Assembly (NCBI GenBank): GCA_029432775.1
Contig: JAROAZ010000006.1
Location: forward strand, 179,533 to 243,532
DNA length: 64,000 nucleotides
From: Pontiellaceae bacterium B12227
GTDB lineage: Bacteria; Verrucomicrobiota; Kiritimatiellia; Kiritimatiellales; Pontiellaceae
Direction: 5' to 3'
Shown: positions 1-8,958 of the stretch, one piece after another
Position numbering within the stretch: the stretch's first letter is position 1
Layout: each line of letters begins with the position of its first letter
Notes under the pieces: generated by a model
Told to the model about the DNA's origin: nothing
Seen by the model: only the letters and a program-made list of their open reading frames with translations
The model's database searches: none
Program-made: the position numbers and the translations under genes

Positions 1-99
1 GATGGACTCTGGTGATGCGAGCGTGATGCTCGCGTAGTCGCTCTGTTCCTGCTGCTTGATGCCAAAGATATCCGCAACATTGCTTGAATTTTTTTCCAC
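1..99 (-). CDS. rpoC: RNA polymerase beta' subunit, N-terminal 33 codons (cut by window edge)
   Basis: Only the first 33 codons lie in the window. Translation starts at a GTG at 99, seven bases after a strong AGGAGG ribosome site. The visible peptide contains VADIFGIK and then ASITLASPESI, which matches the conserved opening of beta' (a few variable residues, then I-x-LASPE-x-I). It is the last gene seen of the rplKAJL-rpoBC operon, 46 bases after rpoB. The product is the catalytic core subunit of RNA polymerase, but nothing of the active site is present here. The identification rests on the short motif plus its position after rpoB. Confidence 0.93.
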   Translation of the reverse strand, partial: MEKNSSNVADIFGIKQQEQSDYASITLASPESI

Positions 100-145
100 G
101 GGTGTTCCTCCTGCAGTATAATGTGTAGGTATCGGTATTATGCGA

Positions 146-3100
146 CTAGGTTGAAAGGATGGGTTCGCCATCCTCGTTCTTCACCTGGAAATTCAGTCCG
201 AGTCCCTGCAGTTCCTTAATCAGTACGTTGAACGATTCCGGACGACCGGAGTCGAGGACATTTTCGCCCTTCACAATCGCTTCGTACATACGGGTACGTC
301 CGGCAATGTCGTCGGATTTAACCGTTAGGATTTCCTGCAATGCATGCGCCGCACCGTAAGCTTCAAGTGCCCACACTTCCATTTCCCCGAAACGCTGGCC
401 GCCGTATTGGGCTTTACCACCCAGCGGCTGCTGTGTAACGAGAGAGTACGGGCCAACGGCACGGGCGTGGATCTTTTCGCTGACCAAATGATGCAGTTTC
501 AGCATGTAGATCACACCAACCACAACACGCTGCTCAAAGCGCTCGCCTGTACGGCCGTCATACAGCTCAGTTTTACCGTCGGCCGCAAGGCCGGCCTCGC
601 TGAGCATGTCACGAATCTGCTGTTCCGAGATACCATCGAAAATCGGGGTGGCGGCATGCATACCAAGATGCTTACATGCCCAGCCCAGATGAGTTTCAAG
701 TACCTGACCCACGTTCATACGAGAAGGTACACCAAGCGGGTTGAGCACGATGTCAACCGGTGTTCCATCCGGAAGGAACGGCATATCTTCCTCGGCAACA
801 ATACGCGAAATTACACCCTTGTTACCATGGCGACCGGCCATTTTATCCCCTACGGATAGTTTCTTCTTCTCAGCAACATAAACCTTAACGGACTTCACGA
901 TTCCGGCATCAACCTCTTCACCACTACCGGCGCGGTCGAGCGAACGATCTTTGTCCTGTTTAGCTTCTGTGAACTTATTGCGGTATTCATCGATAATACC
1001 CATGATCTTAATACGGATCGGGGACGGATCGATTTCAACATGCTCGTAGTTTGCCGCCAATTTGCGCAACAGCGTTTTGGTGATTTTACGGTTAGCCGGG
1101 ATAATCACATCGCCGGAACTCGCATTCATCACGTCGAGAGGAATCTTTTCACCGAGCAGGATGTTCGACAACGCTTCGGTCAGATCTTCTGTCAGCTGGG
1201 CAACCACATCTTCGTGCCGCTCTGCAATTTCGTTCTGAAGCTTTTTAACATCCGTCGGCTTGTCCTTGCCGGAAGGAGCAGCAGCCCCCATGGCATTGTT
1301 TTTCGACGAAACCTTAACATCCATCACGATACCATGCGTACCGGAAGGTGCCTTCAGCGATGTATCACGGACATCCGCAGCTTTTTCACCGAAAATGGCG
1401 CGCAGCAGGCGTTCTTCCGGAGCGAGTTCTGTTTCGCTCTTCGGCGTAATTTTACCGACGAGAATATCGCCCGGCTTCACCTCAGCACCAACCTGAATGA
1501 TCCCGTCATGCGACAGGTTCTTCAGCGCTTCTTCGCCGACATTCGGAATATCGCGGGTAATTTCTTCCGGACCGAGTTTCGTGTCGCGGGCACCGCATTC
1601 GAATTCTTCGATATGAACTGAAGTATAAACATCTTCACGAACCAGTTTCTGGTTGATCAGGATGGCATCCTCAAAGTTGTAACCGCCCCAGGGCATAAAG
1701 GCCACAACCACGTTCTTACCGAGTGCCAATTCGCCTTCGTCCGTACCGGAACCATCAGCCAGCACATCGCCATCGGCAATTTTCTGACCTACTTTGACCA
1801 ACGGGCGCTGGTTGAGGCAGGTACCTGCATTCGAACGCATAAATTTGCGAAGATCATATTCCTGAGCGTCTTTGCTGCCTTTTTTCTCAGGCATTTTGCC
1901 ATCTTTGGAAATGATAATGCGGTCAGCAGAAACATAAGCAACCTTGCCGGCGGCTTTCGCCGTAACAAGCACACGGGAGTCGCGAGCCAAACGGCCTTCA
2001 ATACCAGTACCCACAAACGGACGTTCCGATTTCATCAGCGGAACAGCCTGACGTTGCATGTTCGAGCCCATAAGTGCGCGGTTCGCATCATCGTGCTCGA
2101 GGAACGGGATCAAACCGGCAGCAATAGACACCACCTGTTTCGGCGAGACATCCATGTACTGAACTTTTTCCGGCGGAACCTCAATAAAGTCGCCACGTAC
2201 ACGAACCATAACACGGTCGTTGAGGAAGCAGCTCTTTTCGTCCAGCGGTGCGTTGGCCTGGGCAATCACATAGCGCTCTTCTTCATCGGCGGTCAGCCAA
2301 TCAAGATGCTTGCTTACTTTGCCTTTAGCACACTTCAGATACGGCGTAACAATGAAGCCATACTCATTCACTTTCGCAAAAGTCGACAGCGAGGAGATCA
2401 GACCAATGTTCGGTCCCTCCGGAGTTTCAATCGGGCAAATACGGCCGTAGTGCGAACTGTGAACGTCTCGAACTTCGAAACCGGCACGGTCGCGGTTCAG
2501 ACCGCCCGGACCCAGAGCGGAAAGACGACGCTTGTGCGTGAGTTCCGACAGCGGGTTCGTCTGGTCCATAAACTGGGACAGCTGTGAACGACCGAAGAAA
2601 TCTTTAATTACCGCAGACAAGGCCTTCGGATTAATCAATTTCTGAGAAGAAAGACGGTCGACCGTCGTGTCAAAGATCGTCATACGCTCTTTTACGAGAC
2701 GCTGAATACGAGCGAGACCGACACGGCACTGCCCTTCGAGCAGTTCGCCTACCGTACGAATACGACGGCTGCCAAGATGGTCAATGTCATCCAACGTGCC
2801 TTCACCCATACGTACCATGAGGAGGTAGCGGAGAGCTTCAACAACGTCTTCCACTTCCAGCGTCAGCGAGGTGCTGTCGATTCCGAGTTTCTGCTGAATC
2901 TTATAACGACCAACGCGGCTCAGGCTGAAACGGGCTTCATCGAAGAACAGACGTTTGATCATCTGACGCGCAGAGGCCGTGGTGGGCGGATCGCCCGGAC
3001 GGAGTTTCTGATACAGATCTTTCAGCGCTTCATCCACGGTGCGGGTGGTGTCAGCCTGAACAGATTTCAGGAAGAGCCCCTGATCCCAGGACACATCGAC

Positions 3101-3919
3101 AACGGATACCTTCTTGTATCCGGCCAGCTTCATGCGCTGAATCATGTCAACCGTCAGCGTGTCATAACGACGTCCGATTACAGATTCAGAATCCGCATCA
3201 ACAATGTCGTCTGACAATACGAGGTTTTCGAGATCTTCTTCTTTGTAGGTTTTTTTCGAAAGGGAGAACTCGGCGAATTTGTAGTAGAGGCCGAGAATCT
3301 CTTCGTCCTTTTCATAACCCAATGCACGCAGGAACGTGGACGCGAGGAACTTTCTGCGACGACGTTTGCGGTCTAGATAGATATAAATTAAATCGCTGGT
3401 ATCGAACTGTGCTTCAATCCAGGAACCATGGTCCGGAATGATGCGGAACGAATGCAGGATGGATCCGTTGGCATGCTGAGACTGCTCAAAGCAAATACCG
3501 GGGGAACGGTGCAGCTGGCTGACAATAACGCGCTCAGCACCATTGATCACAAAGCTTCCGCTTTCGGTCATCAATGGAATTTCACCCATGAACAAAGTGT
3601 CTTCCCGGAGATCTTCACCCTCACGCAACTTGAAGGTCACATAAAGTGGGGCCGAAAAGGTTTCCCCTTCACGGATCGATTCCAAATGCTCAAGTTTAGG
3701 TTTTTTGATTTCATAACTTACAAAATCAAGGGCGATCTGCCCGTCGTAACTCTCAATCGGGAACGCTTCTCCCAATACAGACTGAAGACCAATCTTCTTC
3801 CGCTTGGATGGAGAGTGGTCCTGCTGCAGGAAATCCCTGTACGAGTTAAGTTGTATTTCGATTAAGTCGGGCGCATCTAGCGCGTCTGTGAGTACACCAA
3901 AGTTTTTTCTCTCAGCCAT
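146..3919 (-). CDS. rpoB: RNA polymerase beta subunit
   Basis: 1257 residues, slightly shorter than the E. coli protein (1342). The rifampicin-pocket segment [19 protein letters not shown] lies at about residues 440-460, with the usual D, H, R and S positions intact, so the pocket looks like a sensitive type (inference). Further landmarks are [13 protein letters not shown] near 490-505, [13 protein letters not shown] near 1020-1035 and [19 protein letters not shown] near 1170-1190. It lies between rplL and rpoC on the same strand. A pair of hairpins in the 119-base gap from rplL may set its expression relative to the ribosomal genes. The reverse-strand ATG at 3919 is preceded by GAAGGTG. Confidence 0.99.
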   Translation of the reverse strand: MAERKNFGVLTDALDAPDLIEIQLNSYRDFLQQDHSPSKRKKIGLQSVLGEAFPIESYDGQIALDFVSYEIKKPKLEHLESIREGETFSAPLYVTFKLREGEDLREDTLFMGEIPLMTESGSFVINGAERVIVSQLHRSPGICFEQSQHANGSILHSFRIIPDHGSWIEAQFDTSDLIYIYLDRKRRRRKFLASTFLRALGYEKDEEILGLYYKFAEFSLSKKTYKEEDLENLVLSDDIVDADSESVIGRRYDTLTVDMIQRMKLAGYKKVSVVDVSWDQGLFLKSVQADTTRTVDEALKDLYQKLRPGDPPTTASARQMIKRLFFDEARFSLSRVGRYKIQQKLGIDSTSLTLEVEDVVEALRYLLMVRMGEGTLDDIDHLGSRRIRTVGELLEGQCRVGLARIQRLVKERMTIFDTTVDRLSSQKLINPKALSAVIKDFFGRSQLSQFMDQTNPLSELTHKRRLSALGPGGLNRDRAGFEVRDVHSSHYGRICPIETPEGPNIGLISSLSTFAKVNEYGFIVTPYLKCAKGKVSKHLDWLTADEEERYVIAQANAPLDEKSCFLNDRVMVRVRGDFIEVPPEKVQYMDVSPKQVVSIAAGLIPFLEHDDANRALMGSNMQRQAVPLMKSERPFVGTGIEGRLARDSRVLVTAKAAGKVAYVSADRIIISKDGKMPEKKGSKDAQEYDLRKFMRSNAGTCLNQRPLVKVGQKIADGDVLADGSGTDEGELALGKNVVVAFMPWGGYNFEDAILINQKLVREDVYTSVHIEEFECGARDTKLGPEEITRDIPNVGEEALKNLSHDGIIQVGAEVKPGDILVGKITPKSETELAPEERLLRAIFGEKAADVRDTSLKAPSGTHGIVMDVKVSSKNNAMGAAAPSGKDKPTDVKKLQNEIAERHEDVVAQLTEDLTEALSNILLGEKIPLDVMNASSGDVIIPANRKITKTLLRKLAANYEHVEIDPSPIRIKIMGIIDEYRNKFTEAKQDKDRSLDRAGSGEEVDAGIVKSVKVYVAEKKKLSVGDKMAGRHGNKGVISRIVAEEDMPFLPDGTPVDIVLNPLGVPSRMNVGQVLETHLGWACKHLGMHAATPIFDGISEQQIRDMLSEAGLAADGKTELYDGRTGERFEQRVVVGVIYMLKLHHLVSEKIHARAVGPYSLVTQQPLGGKAQYGGQRFGEMEVWALEAYGAAHALQEILTVKSDDIAGRTRMYEAIVKGENVLDSGRPESFNVLIKELQGLGLNFQVKNEDGEPILST

Positions 3920-3952
3920 TCCGCACCTTCAGGTTGTTGTTGGATATAACGC

Positions 3953-4007
3953 ATGTTCCCCTTTGGGTCTCAAAGGGGAACATATCACATGCCGCCCGAA
4001 GGCGGCA
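3953..4007 (-). promoter_or_regulatory. Twin hairpins in the rplL-rpoB gap (attenuator or processing site)
   Basis: Two perfect inverted repeats follow one another. In transcription order the first is a 7-bp stem at 3990-3996/4001-4007 with a CGAA (UUCG on the RNA) tetraloop. The second is a 13-bp stem at 3953-3965/3971-3983 with a 5-nt loop. No U-tract follows either, so they are not simple terminators. In E. coli the same gap holds an attenuator and an RNase III site. A similar role in lowering rpoBC relative to rplJL is inferred from position. Confidence 0.6.
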
Positions 4008-4038
4008 CTATCTGTCAAAGATCAAGAAATCTATCGAA

Positions 4039-4449
4039 TTACTTGACTTCGACTGAAGCTCCAACACCTTCAAGCTTTTCTTTCATCGCATCGGCATCAT
4101 CCTGGGAGAGTCCGGCTTTGATGCTGGTAGGCGCGCCATCGACGAGCTCTTTAGCTTCTTTCAGGCCGAGACCAGTGATTCCGCGAAGTTCTTTGATGAC
4201 CTGGATTTTGGAACTTCCAGCAGCAGTAAGAACCACTTCGAATTCAGTCTGAGCAGCGGCAGCGCCACCTTCTTCACCAGCAGGTGCTGCAACAGCGACA
4301 GCTGCAGGAGCGGCTGCGGTTACGCCCAGACGGTCTTCCAGAGCTTTTACGAGCTGCGAGAGTTCGAGGACCGAGATGGTTTCAACCCAATCAACGAATT
4401 CTGCCATTTTACCTTCGAGTACTACTTCTTCTTTTGTTTCTTCGGACAT
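4039..4449 (-). CDS. rplL: 50S ribosomal protein L7/L12
   Basis: 136 residues: an N-terminal dimerisation domain ([19 protein letters not shown]), an Ala/Pro-rich hinge at about residues 45-65, and a C-terminal factor-binding domain with the conserved [15 protein letters not shown]. It is about 15 residues longer than the E. coli protein because of an acidic N-terminal extension ([14 protein letters not shown]). TAGGAGGC six bases before the ATG supports this start. It forms the ribosomal stalk with L10, whose gene is directly upstream, and recruits translational GTPases. Confidence 0.97.
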   Translation of the reverse strand: MSEETKEEVVLEGKMAEFVDWVETISVLELSQLVKALEDRLGVTAAAPAAVAVAAPAGEEGGAAAAQTEFEVVLTAAGSSKIQVIKELRGITGLGLKEAKELVDGAPTSIKAGLSQDDADAMKEKLEGVGASVEVK

Positions 4450-4494
4450 TTTTTGCCTCCTAATGAACTGCTATCTAATTCAAAGTTATAATTG

Positions 4495-5025
4495 TTATGC
4501 TTCTTGTTCTTTTTTGTCTTTTACCGCGCTCAGCACGTAAACCAAACTTGCGACTTTCTGATCCATAACGCCAACTAGCTGAGTACATGGTGCCTGCAGT
4601 GTGCCGAGCAACATGGCGCGCAATACATCCTTGGAAGGAAGCTTTGCGAGTTCCACAACATCACTGGCAGTAACAGCTTTGCCTTCAACAAAACCACCGG
4701 TTACAACCGGTTTCTCGTTTTCTGCGGTAAATTTCTTGATGACCTTAGCCACTTCAACCACGTCGCCGTCGCCGAAGATCATTGCAGTCTGACCTGACAT
4801 CAGGTCTTTTGCATCCGCAGTCAAAGCGCGGTTAAGCATGGTCTTCTTGACGACATTGAACGATGCACCGCTTTCACGCAGCGAATCCTTCAGGGCTGTG
4901 GTGGTCGGCATGTCCATTCCCGTATAATCGGCAATGATCATGTAGAGTGCACCCGCTACGCGCTGGTCGAGCTCTGCAGCTTCAGCAACTTTTTCCGGCC
5001 GTACGCCTTTTTCTTCAGGTTTCAT
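4495..5025 (-). CDS. rplJ: 50S ribosomal protein L10
   Basis: 176 residues, close to family length. It anchors L7/L12 dimers to 23S rRNA. The N-terminal half carries the L10 fold (IIADYTGMDMPTTTALKD, then FNVVKKTMLNRAL), and the C-terminal tail is where L7/L12 binds. It starts only 20 bases after rplA, so no conventional L10 autoregulatory leader fits in front of it. If autoregulation exists, it must use a site within rplA or elsewhere. It is followed by rplL after 45 bases. Confidence 0.96.
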   Translation of the reverse strand: MKPEEKGVRPEKVAEAAELDQRVAGALYMIIADYTGMDMPTTTALKDSLRESGASFNVVKKTMLNRALTADAKDLMSGQTAMIFGDGDVVEVAKVIKKFTAENEKPVVTGGFVEGKAVTASDVVELAKLPSKDVLRAMLLGTLQAPCTQLVGVMDQKVASLVYVLSAVKDKKEQEA

Positions 5026-5045
5026 TTAAATACCCTTACCCTTCC

Positions 5046-5741
5046 CTATGCGGAGATTTCCTTGAGGGCAACCCGGAGACCCGGACCCATGGTGCTGGAA
5101 ATCGTGCAACGTTTAATGTAGGTTCCTTTAGCACTTGCCGGTCTGGCGCCGTTGATGGCGTCCACAATAGCCTGTGCATTTTCGAGCAACGCGGTTTTTT
5201 CAAACGAACGCTTACCAAAAGGAACAGCAATGTTTCCGTTGCGGTCCATACGAAACTCTACGCGACCGGCTTTCAGCTGATTAACAGCAGCAGCCGTGTC
5301 GTCCGTAACGGTTCCTGTTTTCGGATTCGGCATCAGACCACGCGGACCAAGCACACGTGCAACCTTACGAACTTCTTTCATCGCGTCCGGGGTGGCAACA
5401 GCGGCATCAAAATCTGTCCAGCCGTCCTGTACCTTTTTGATCAGGTCTTCGAATCCAACTTCAGCAGCACCGGCTTCGCGGGCGGCTTCGGCGGCATCGC
5501 CGGTTGCAAAAACAATGACACGAACATCTTTACCGGTACCGTGCGGAAGCGCAACGGTAGAGCGGATCGCCTGATCGGACTTAGAGGGATCAACCCCCAT
5601 CCGGAAGGCAAATTCCAATGTTTCGTCGAATTTAGCGGTCGGATTTTCCTGAAGGAAGGCCACAGCGCTTTCAACACTGTAGTCGTTACTCCGGGTAACC
5701 TTCTCCGCAACTGCGGTATATTTTTTTCCGTGAATAGCCAT
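5046..5741 (-). CDS. rplA: 50S ribosomal protein L1
   Basis: 231 residues, normal length. Typical L1 segments are present: HGKKYTAV at the start, FDETLEFAFRMGVDP, LPHGTGK, LGPRGLMPNPKTGTV and the C-terminal KRCTISSTMGPGLRV. Its ATG lies immediately beyond the rplK stop, and the ribosome site (GAGGTGGAG) is inside the end of rplK, so translation is probably coupled. It binds the 23S L1 stalk and in many bacteria represses its own operon. Confidence 0.97.
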   Translation of the reverse strand: MAIHGKKYTAVAEKVTRSNDYSVESAVAFLQENPTAKFDETLEFAFRMGVDPSKSDQAIRSTVALPHGTGKDVRVIVFATGDAAEAAREAGAAEVGFEDLIKKVQDGWTDFDAAVATPDAMKEVRKVARVLGPRGLMPNPKTGTVTDDTAAAVNQLKAGRVEFRMDRNGNIAVPFGKRSFEKTALLENAQAIVDAINGARPASAKGTYIKRCTISSTMGPGLRVALKEISA

Positions 5742-6164
5742 TTACTCCACCTCGATTCCCATGCTGCGCGCGGTACCTTCAATGATACGAACTGCAGCAT
5801 CCAGATTGCTGGCGTTCAGGTCGTCTTTCTTAACCTCAACAATCTCTTCAATCTGCGCGCGGGTTACTTTACCGACCTTATCGCGGTTCGGTACGCCCGA
5901 TCCTTTAGCCAGACCGGCTGCTTTTTTCAGCAAAACTGCTGCGGGCGGGCTTTTCGTTACAAACGAGAAGCTGCGGTCGCTATAAACGGTGATGATCACC
6001 GGAATAACCATTCCCGCCTGGCTCTGCGTAGCGGCATTATAAGCCTTGCAGAACTCCATAATATTTACGCCATGCTGGCCCAATGCGGGACCGACCGGCG
6101 GTGCAGGGTTTGCTCCCCCTGCCGGGATCTGCAACTTAATATAGCCTGTGATTTCTTTAGCCAT
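5742..6164 (-). CDS. rplK: 50S ribosomal protein L11
   Basis: 140 residues from the ATG at 6164. An upstream TTG at 6176 is in frame, but the GAGG ribosome site lies between them at the right distance for 6164, so the shorter form is preferred. Conserved segments are [28 protein letters not shown] (N-terminal domain) and the RNA-binding C-terminal half ending ARSMGIEVE. It binds the GTPase-associated region of 23S rRNA and is needed for stringent-factor sensing. Confidence 0.97.
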   Translation of the reverse strand: MAKEITGYIKLQIPAGGANPAPPVGPALGQHGVNIMEFCKAYNAATQSQAGMVIPVIITVYSDRSFSFVTKSPPAAVLLKKAAGLAKGSGVPNRDKVGKVTRAQIEEIVEVKKDDLNASNLDAAVRIIEGTARSMGIEVE

Positions 6165-6182
6165 AACAATCCTCAATCAAAT

Positions 6183-6737
6183 TTATTCGGCCGAACGTTC
6201 AACCTGCCAGTACTCAAGCTCCACCGGAGCTTCGCGACCGAAGACAGAAACAAGAACCTTAAGCACACCGCGCTCGGGATCAACTTCATCGATCACACCA
6301 TTAGAGCTGGTGAACGGTCCATCGGTAACCTTCACGATTTCGCCTGGTTCGAACATCACCTTCGGAGCAACAACTTCCTTCTTCTCTTCAATCTGATTCA
6401 CGATGCTGTTTACTTCTTCATCGCTCATCGCGGCGGGTCTTTCGCCACCAAGGAAGCCGATTACGCTCGGAGTGTTCTGAATGAAACTCCAGGCCTCAGC
6501 ATTCAGTACGTTTCCTTCGTCATACAGGTTGATGTTAACCAACAGGTATCCCGGAAAAAACTTACGGTTGACCGTTGTTTTTTTGCCTTGTTTAACTTCT
6601 GAGACTTTTTCGGAAGGAATGAGTACCTCTCCGATCAAATCTTCCATTTCTTCCTGCTGCACGCGGCTGGCAATGTTCTTTTGAACTTTGAGCTCGTGAC
6701 CGGAAAGCGCATGTAGGATGAACCATTGTTTTGGCAT
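6183..6737 (-). CDS. nusG: Transcription termination/antitermination factor NusG
   Basis: 184 residues. The NGN domain spans about 5-115 (WFILHALSGHELKVQ, then KFFPGYLLVN) and the C-terminal KOW domain about 128-180 (FEPGEIVKVTDGPF, then VLVSVFGREAPVEL). It binds RNA polymerase across the cleft and links it to Rho or ribosomal S10. It sits between secE and rplK, the usual bacterial order. The ribosome site is weak (a GGGA about 12 bases upstream). Confidence 0.97.
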   Translation of the reverse strand: MPKQWFILHALSGHELKVQKNIASRVQQEEMEDLIGEVLIPSEKVSEVKQGKKTTVNRKFFPGYLLVNINLYDEGNVLNAEAWSFIQNTPSVIGFLGGERPAAMSDEEVNSIVNQIEEKKEVVAPKVMFEPGEIVKVTDGPFTSSNGVIDEVDPERGVLKVLVSVFGREAPVELEYWQVERSAE

Positions 6738-6761
6738 AGTGTATAATCCCTACTGAATAAA

Positions 6762-6965
6762 CTAACGAATAATGAAGCGCAGCAAATTCATGTTCACCAC
6801 ATCGCAGAGCCCCACGAAGGCGCCAAGCACGATGACAGAGATAATGACCACCAACGACTGACCAAACAGTTCTTTACGGGTGGGCCATGAACATTTCAGC
6901 AGCTCGACCTTGACCTCTTCTAGAAAGGTTTTGAGAGCGCCTACGCTTAAGTTTTGTTTATCCAT
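6762..6965 (-). CDS. secE: Preprotein translocase subunit SecE
   Basis: 67 residues, the short single-span form common outside gamma-proteobacteria. An amphipathic stretch with the conserved LLKCSWPTRKEL precedes one membrane helix (about residues 38-60). SecE clamps SecY in the inner-membrane translocon. Position between tRNA-Trp and nusG is classical. Confidence 0.95.
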   Translation of the reverse strand: MDKQNLSVGALKTFLEEVKVELLKCSWPTRKELFGQSLVVIISVIVLGAFVGLCDVVNMNLLRFIIR

Positions 6966-6990
6966 TGTTGCTTTCCAGTTTTCAAATAAG

Positions 6991-7066
6991 TGGCAGGACG
7001 GAAGGGACTCGAACCCCTAACAGCCGGTTTTGGAAACCGGTGCTCTACCAATTGAACTACCGTCCT
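6991..7066 (-). tRNA. tRNA-Trp (anticodon CCA)
   Basis: A 76-nt cloverleaf reads on the reverse strand. It has a 7-bp acceptor AGGACGG/CCGTCCT, a D arm with AGTTCAATTGGTAGAGC, an anticodon stem CCGGT/ACCGG around a loop containing CCA, and a T arm with GGTTCGAGTC. The 3' CCA is encoded at 6991-6993. It is embedded between rpmG and secE, as in many bacteria. Confidence 0.97.
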
Positions 7067-7085
7067 GACTTCAAAATTGAATCAA

Positions 7086-7238
7086 CTACTTCGTTTCGCG
7101 ATGAAGAGTGTGCCGCTTATCACGCGGGCAGTACTTCTTAATCTCGCGACGACCGGTTTCCAGCTTTTTATTGCGGGTTCCGGTGTAGTTGCGCTCTTTG
7201 CACTCGGTGCAGGCCAAAGTGATAATATCTCTTGGCAT
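7086..7238 (-). CDS. rpmG: 50S ribosomal protein L33
   Basis: 50 residues, too short for the supplied reading-frame set but unmistakable: [20 protein letters not shown] at the start and [15 protein letters not shown] at the end. Zinc-type L33 proteins have two CxxC pairs. Here the first pair is intact (C10, C13), but the second reads C37-x-x-D40, so one ligand is replaced. The ATG at 7238 is preceded by AGGA seven bases upstream. It is a small 50S protein near the E site, placed between tuf and tRNA-Trp. Confidence 0.95.
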   Translation of the reverse strand: MPRDIITLACTECKERNYTGTRNKKLETGRREIKKYCPRDKRHTLHRETK

Positions 7239-7269
7239 GGTATTGTCCTATTAGAGTTTAAACGGGTTA

Positions 7270-7289
7270 CGGGCAGGAAGTCCTGCCCG
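7270..7289 (-). promoter_or_regulatory. Hairpin between tuf and rpmG
   Basis: A perfect 9-bp inverted repeat (CGGGCAGGA / TCCTGCCCG) with a 2-nt centre lies in the 70-base tuf-rpmG gap. There is no following U-tract, so full termination is unlikely. Stabilisation of the abundant tuf message or partial attenuation is more plausible. Confidence 0.45.
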
Positions 7290-7308
7290 CCCCGATTAAT
7301 CACCGAAG

Positions 7309-8508
7309 TTACGCGACGATTTCGATAACACGCCCGGCACCAACGGTGCGGCCGCCTTCGCGGATGGCGAAGCGCATGTGCTGTTCCATTCCGATCGGAG
7401 TGATCAGCGTAACATCCATAGTGATGTTGTCGCCCGGCATTACCATTTCAACACCTTCAGGGAGCTGAATGTCGCCAGTTACGTCCGTTGTACGGAAGTA
7501 GAACTGCGGACGGTATCCTTTAAAGAACGGCGTATGACGTCCACCTTCATCTTTGGACAGAACGTATACTTCACCCTTGAACTGGGTGTGCGGAAGAACG
7601 GAGCCCGGCTTAGCCAGAATCTGACCACGCTGTACTTCTTCTTTCTTAGTACCACGCAGCAGAACACCAACGTTGTCACCAGCCTGACCCTCGTCGAGGA
7701 TCTTGCGGAACATTTCAACACCCGTGCAGGTAGTTTTCGCAGTGTCTTTGATGCCAACGATTTCAACTTCGTCGCCGGTGTGAATCACACCACGCTCAAC
7801 ACGACCGGTAACAACCGTACCACGACCTTCGATAGAGAAAACGTCCTCAATCGGGAGAAGGAAAGGCAGATCTGTTACACGCTCGGGCTCTGGGATCCAG
7901 CTATCGAGAGCGTCCATGAGGTCCTGGATGCACTGAGCTTCCGGTCCTTCAGGATTGTTAATGGCGTTCAGGGCAGAACCGCGAACGATGGGGGAATCTT
8001 CTTCGAAGTCATACTTCGCGAGGAGTTCCTGAATTTCCATTTCAACGAGTTCGATCAGTTCTTCGTCATCGACGAGGTCGCACTTGTTGAGGAAAACAAC
8101 AATTTTCGGTACACCAACCTGGCGGGCCAGGAGGATGTGCTCACGGGTCTGCGGCATCGGGCCGGACGGAGCTTCAACCACCAGAATTGCGCCATCCATC
8201 TGGGCAGCACCGGTGATCATGTTTTTAACGTAGTCAGCATGGCCCGGGCAGTCAACGTGGGCGTAGTGACGATTATCGGATTCGTACTCAACGTGCGAAG
8301 TCGCGATGGTCAGAATCTTAGTGGAGTCACGACGACCCTGGGATTCAGATGCTTTAGCAACGCTGTCATATGCGATGTATTCAGCCAGCCCTTTGGCAGC
8401 CTGTACGCAGGTGATGGATGCAGTTACAGTAGTTTTACCATGGTCAACGTGACCAATAGTTCCCACGTTTACGTGAGGTTTGTTACGTTCGAACTTGTCT
8501 TTAGCCAT
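7309..8508 (-). CDS. tuf: Elongation factor Tu (variant switch I)
   Basis: 399 residues. G1 is GHVDHGKT (about 19-26), G3 DCPGH (87-91) and G4 NKCD, and domains 2 and 3 are complete (TGRVERGV, then [17 protein letters not shown]). The canonical switch I E-x-ARGITINTAHVEY is replaced by a longer segment with [20 protein letters not shown] (about 57-76). Only the catalytic Thr (in LTI) and the HVEY end line up with the usual sequence. I recall similar sequences in planctomycete EF-Tu. AGGAGG precedes the ATG. It delivers aminoacyl-tRNA to the ribosome. It is first protein gene of the operon, just after tRNA-Thr. Confidence 0.98.
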   Translation of the reverse strand: MAKDKFERNKPHVNVGTIGHVDHGKTTVTASITCVQAAKGLAEYIAYDSVAKASESQGRRDSTKILTIATSHVEYESDNRHYAHVDCPGHADYVKNMITGAAQMDGAILVVEAPSGPMPQTREHILLARQVGVPKIVVFLNKCDLVDDEELIELVEMEIQELLAKYDFEEDSPIVRGSALNAINNPEGPEAQCIQDLMDALDSWIPEPERVTDLPFLLPIEDVFSIEGRGTVVTGRVERGVIHTGDEVEIVGIKDTAKTTCTGVEMFRKILDEGQAGDNVGVLLRGTKKEEVQRGQILAKPGSVLPHTQFKGEVYVLSKDEGGRHTPFFKGYRPQFYFRTTDVTGDIQLPEGVEMVMPGDNITMDVTLITPIGMEQHMRFAIREGGRTVGAGRVIEIVA

Positions 8509-8562
8509 TTTATTTACCTCCTGATATTGCTCAGTTAATAATGTTACTTAAAATCGAATAAA

Positions 8563-8638
<76 letters not shown>

Positions 8639-8763
8639 CTGTTTATCCAAAAAACAGACAAACAAGCTAGTTGCACACCGGTAAAAAATGCACTCACCAA
8701 GCTTGTTCCTACAAAAATAATCTTACCTGCCGCCGCGGCTAGGTTTGGCAAATAAGACGGCGC

Positions 8764-8791
8764 AATATATAGAACCCCCCGACAGAGTCAA
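8764..8791 (-). promoter_or_regulatory. Sigma-70-type promoter for the tRNA-Thr/tuf operon
   Basis: On the reverse strand, TTGACT (8786-8791) and TATATT (8764-8769) are separated by 16 bases, both close to consensus. The predicted start is near 8757, about 120 bases before tRNA-Thr. It is the only clear promoter ahead of the long translation/transcription cluster. The rest of 8639-8958 shows no gene. It holds an AT-rich leader and, at 8939-8953, a copy of the dispersed palindrome. Confidence 0.7.
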
Positions 8792-8938
8792 CCCCGAAGC
8801 CGAAAAAAGTTCACTAATTTAATGCCACAGCACTATCCGCCGTAAAAACCCAGTTAAAGAACCCCTCAACTCGCTTCCAGACCCCGGAAACCGCGCCGGC
8901 AAATGGCACCCCAGGCAATTGATCAATATGCGTAGAAT

Positions 8939-8953
8939 TTCCAATAATTGGAA
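8939..8953. repeat. Dispersed palindrome, spacer TAA
   Basis: Exact TTCCAA-N3-TTGGAA form, six bases beyond the stop of the exported phosphoesterase. Confidence 0.9.
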
Positions 8954-8958
8954 ACCCT

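Noticed and set aside
5026..5045. L10-type autoregulatory leader before rplJ
   Set aside because: The gap between rplA and rplJ is only 20 bases, too short for the known L10 leader structure.
4947..6602. 551-codon forward open frame antisense to rplJ-rplA-rplK-nusG
   Set aside because: It lies entirely opposite four unmistakable ribosomal/nusG genes and matches no family; long shadow frames arise from their codon bias.
7378..8538. 386-codon forward open frame antisense to tuf
   Set aside because: Shadow of tuf; no ribosome site and no recognisable domain.
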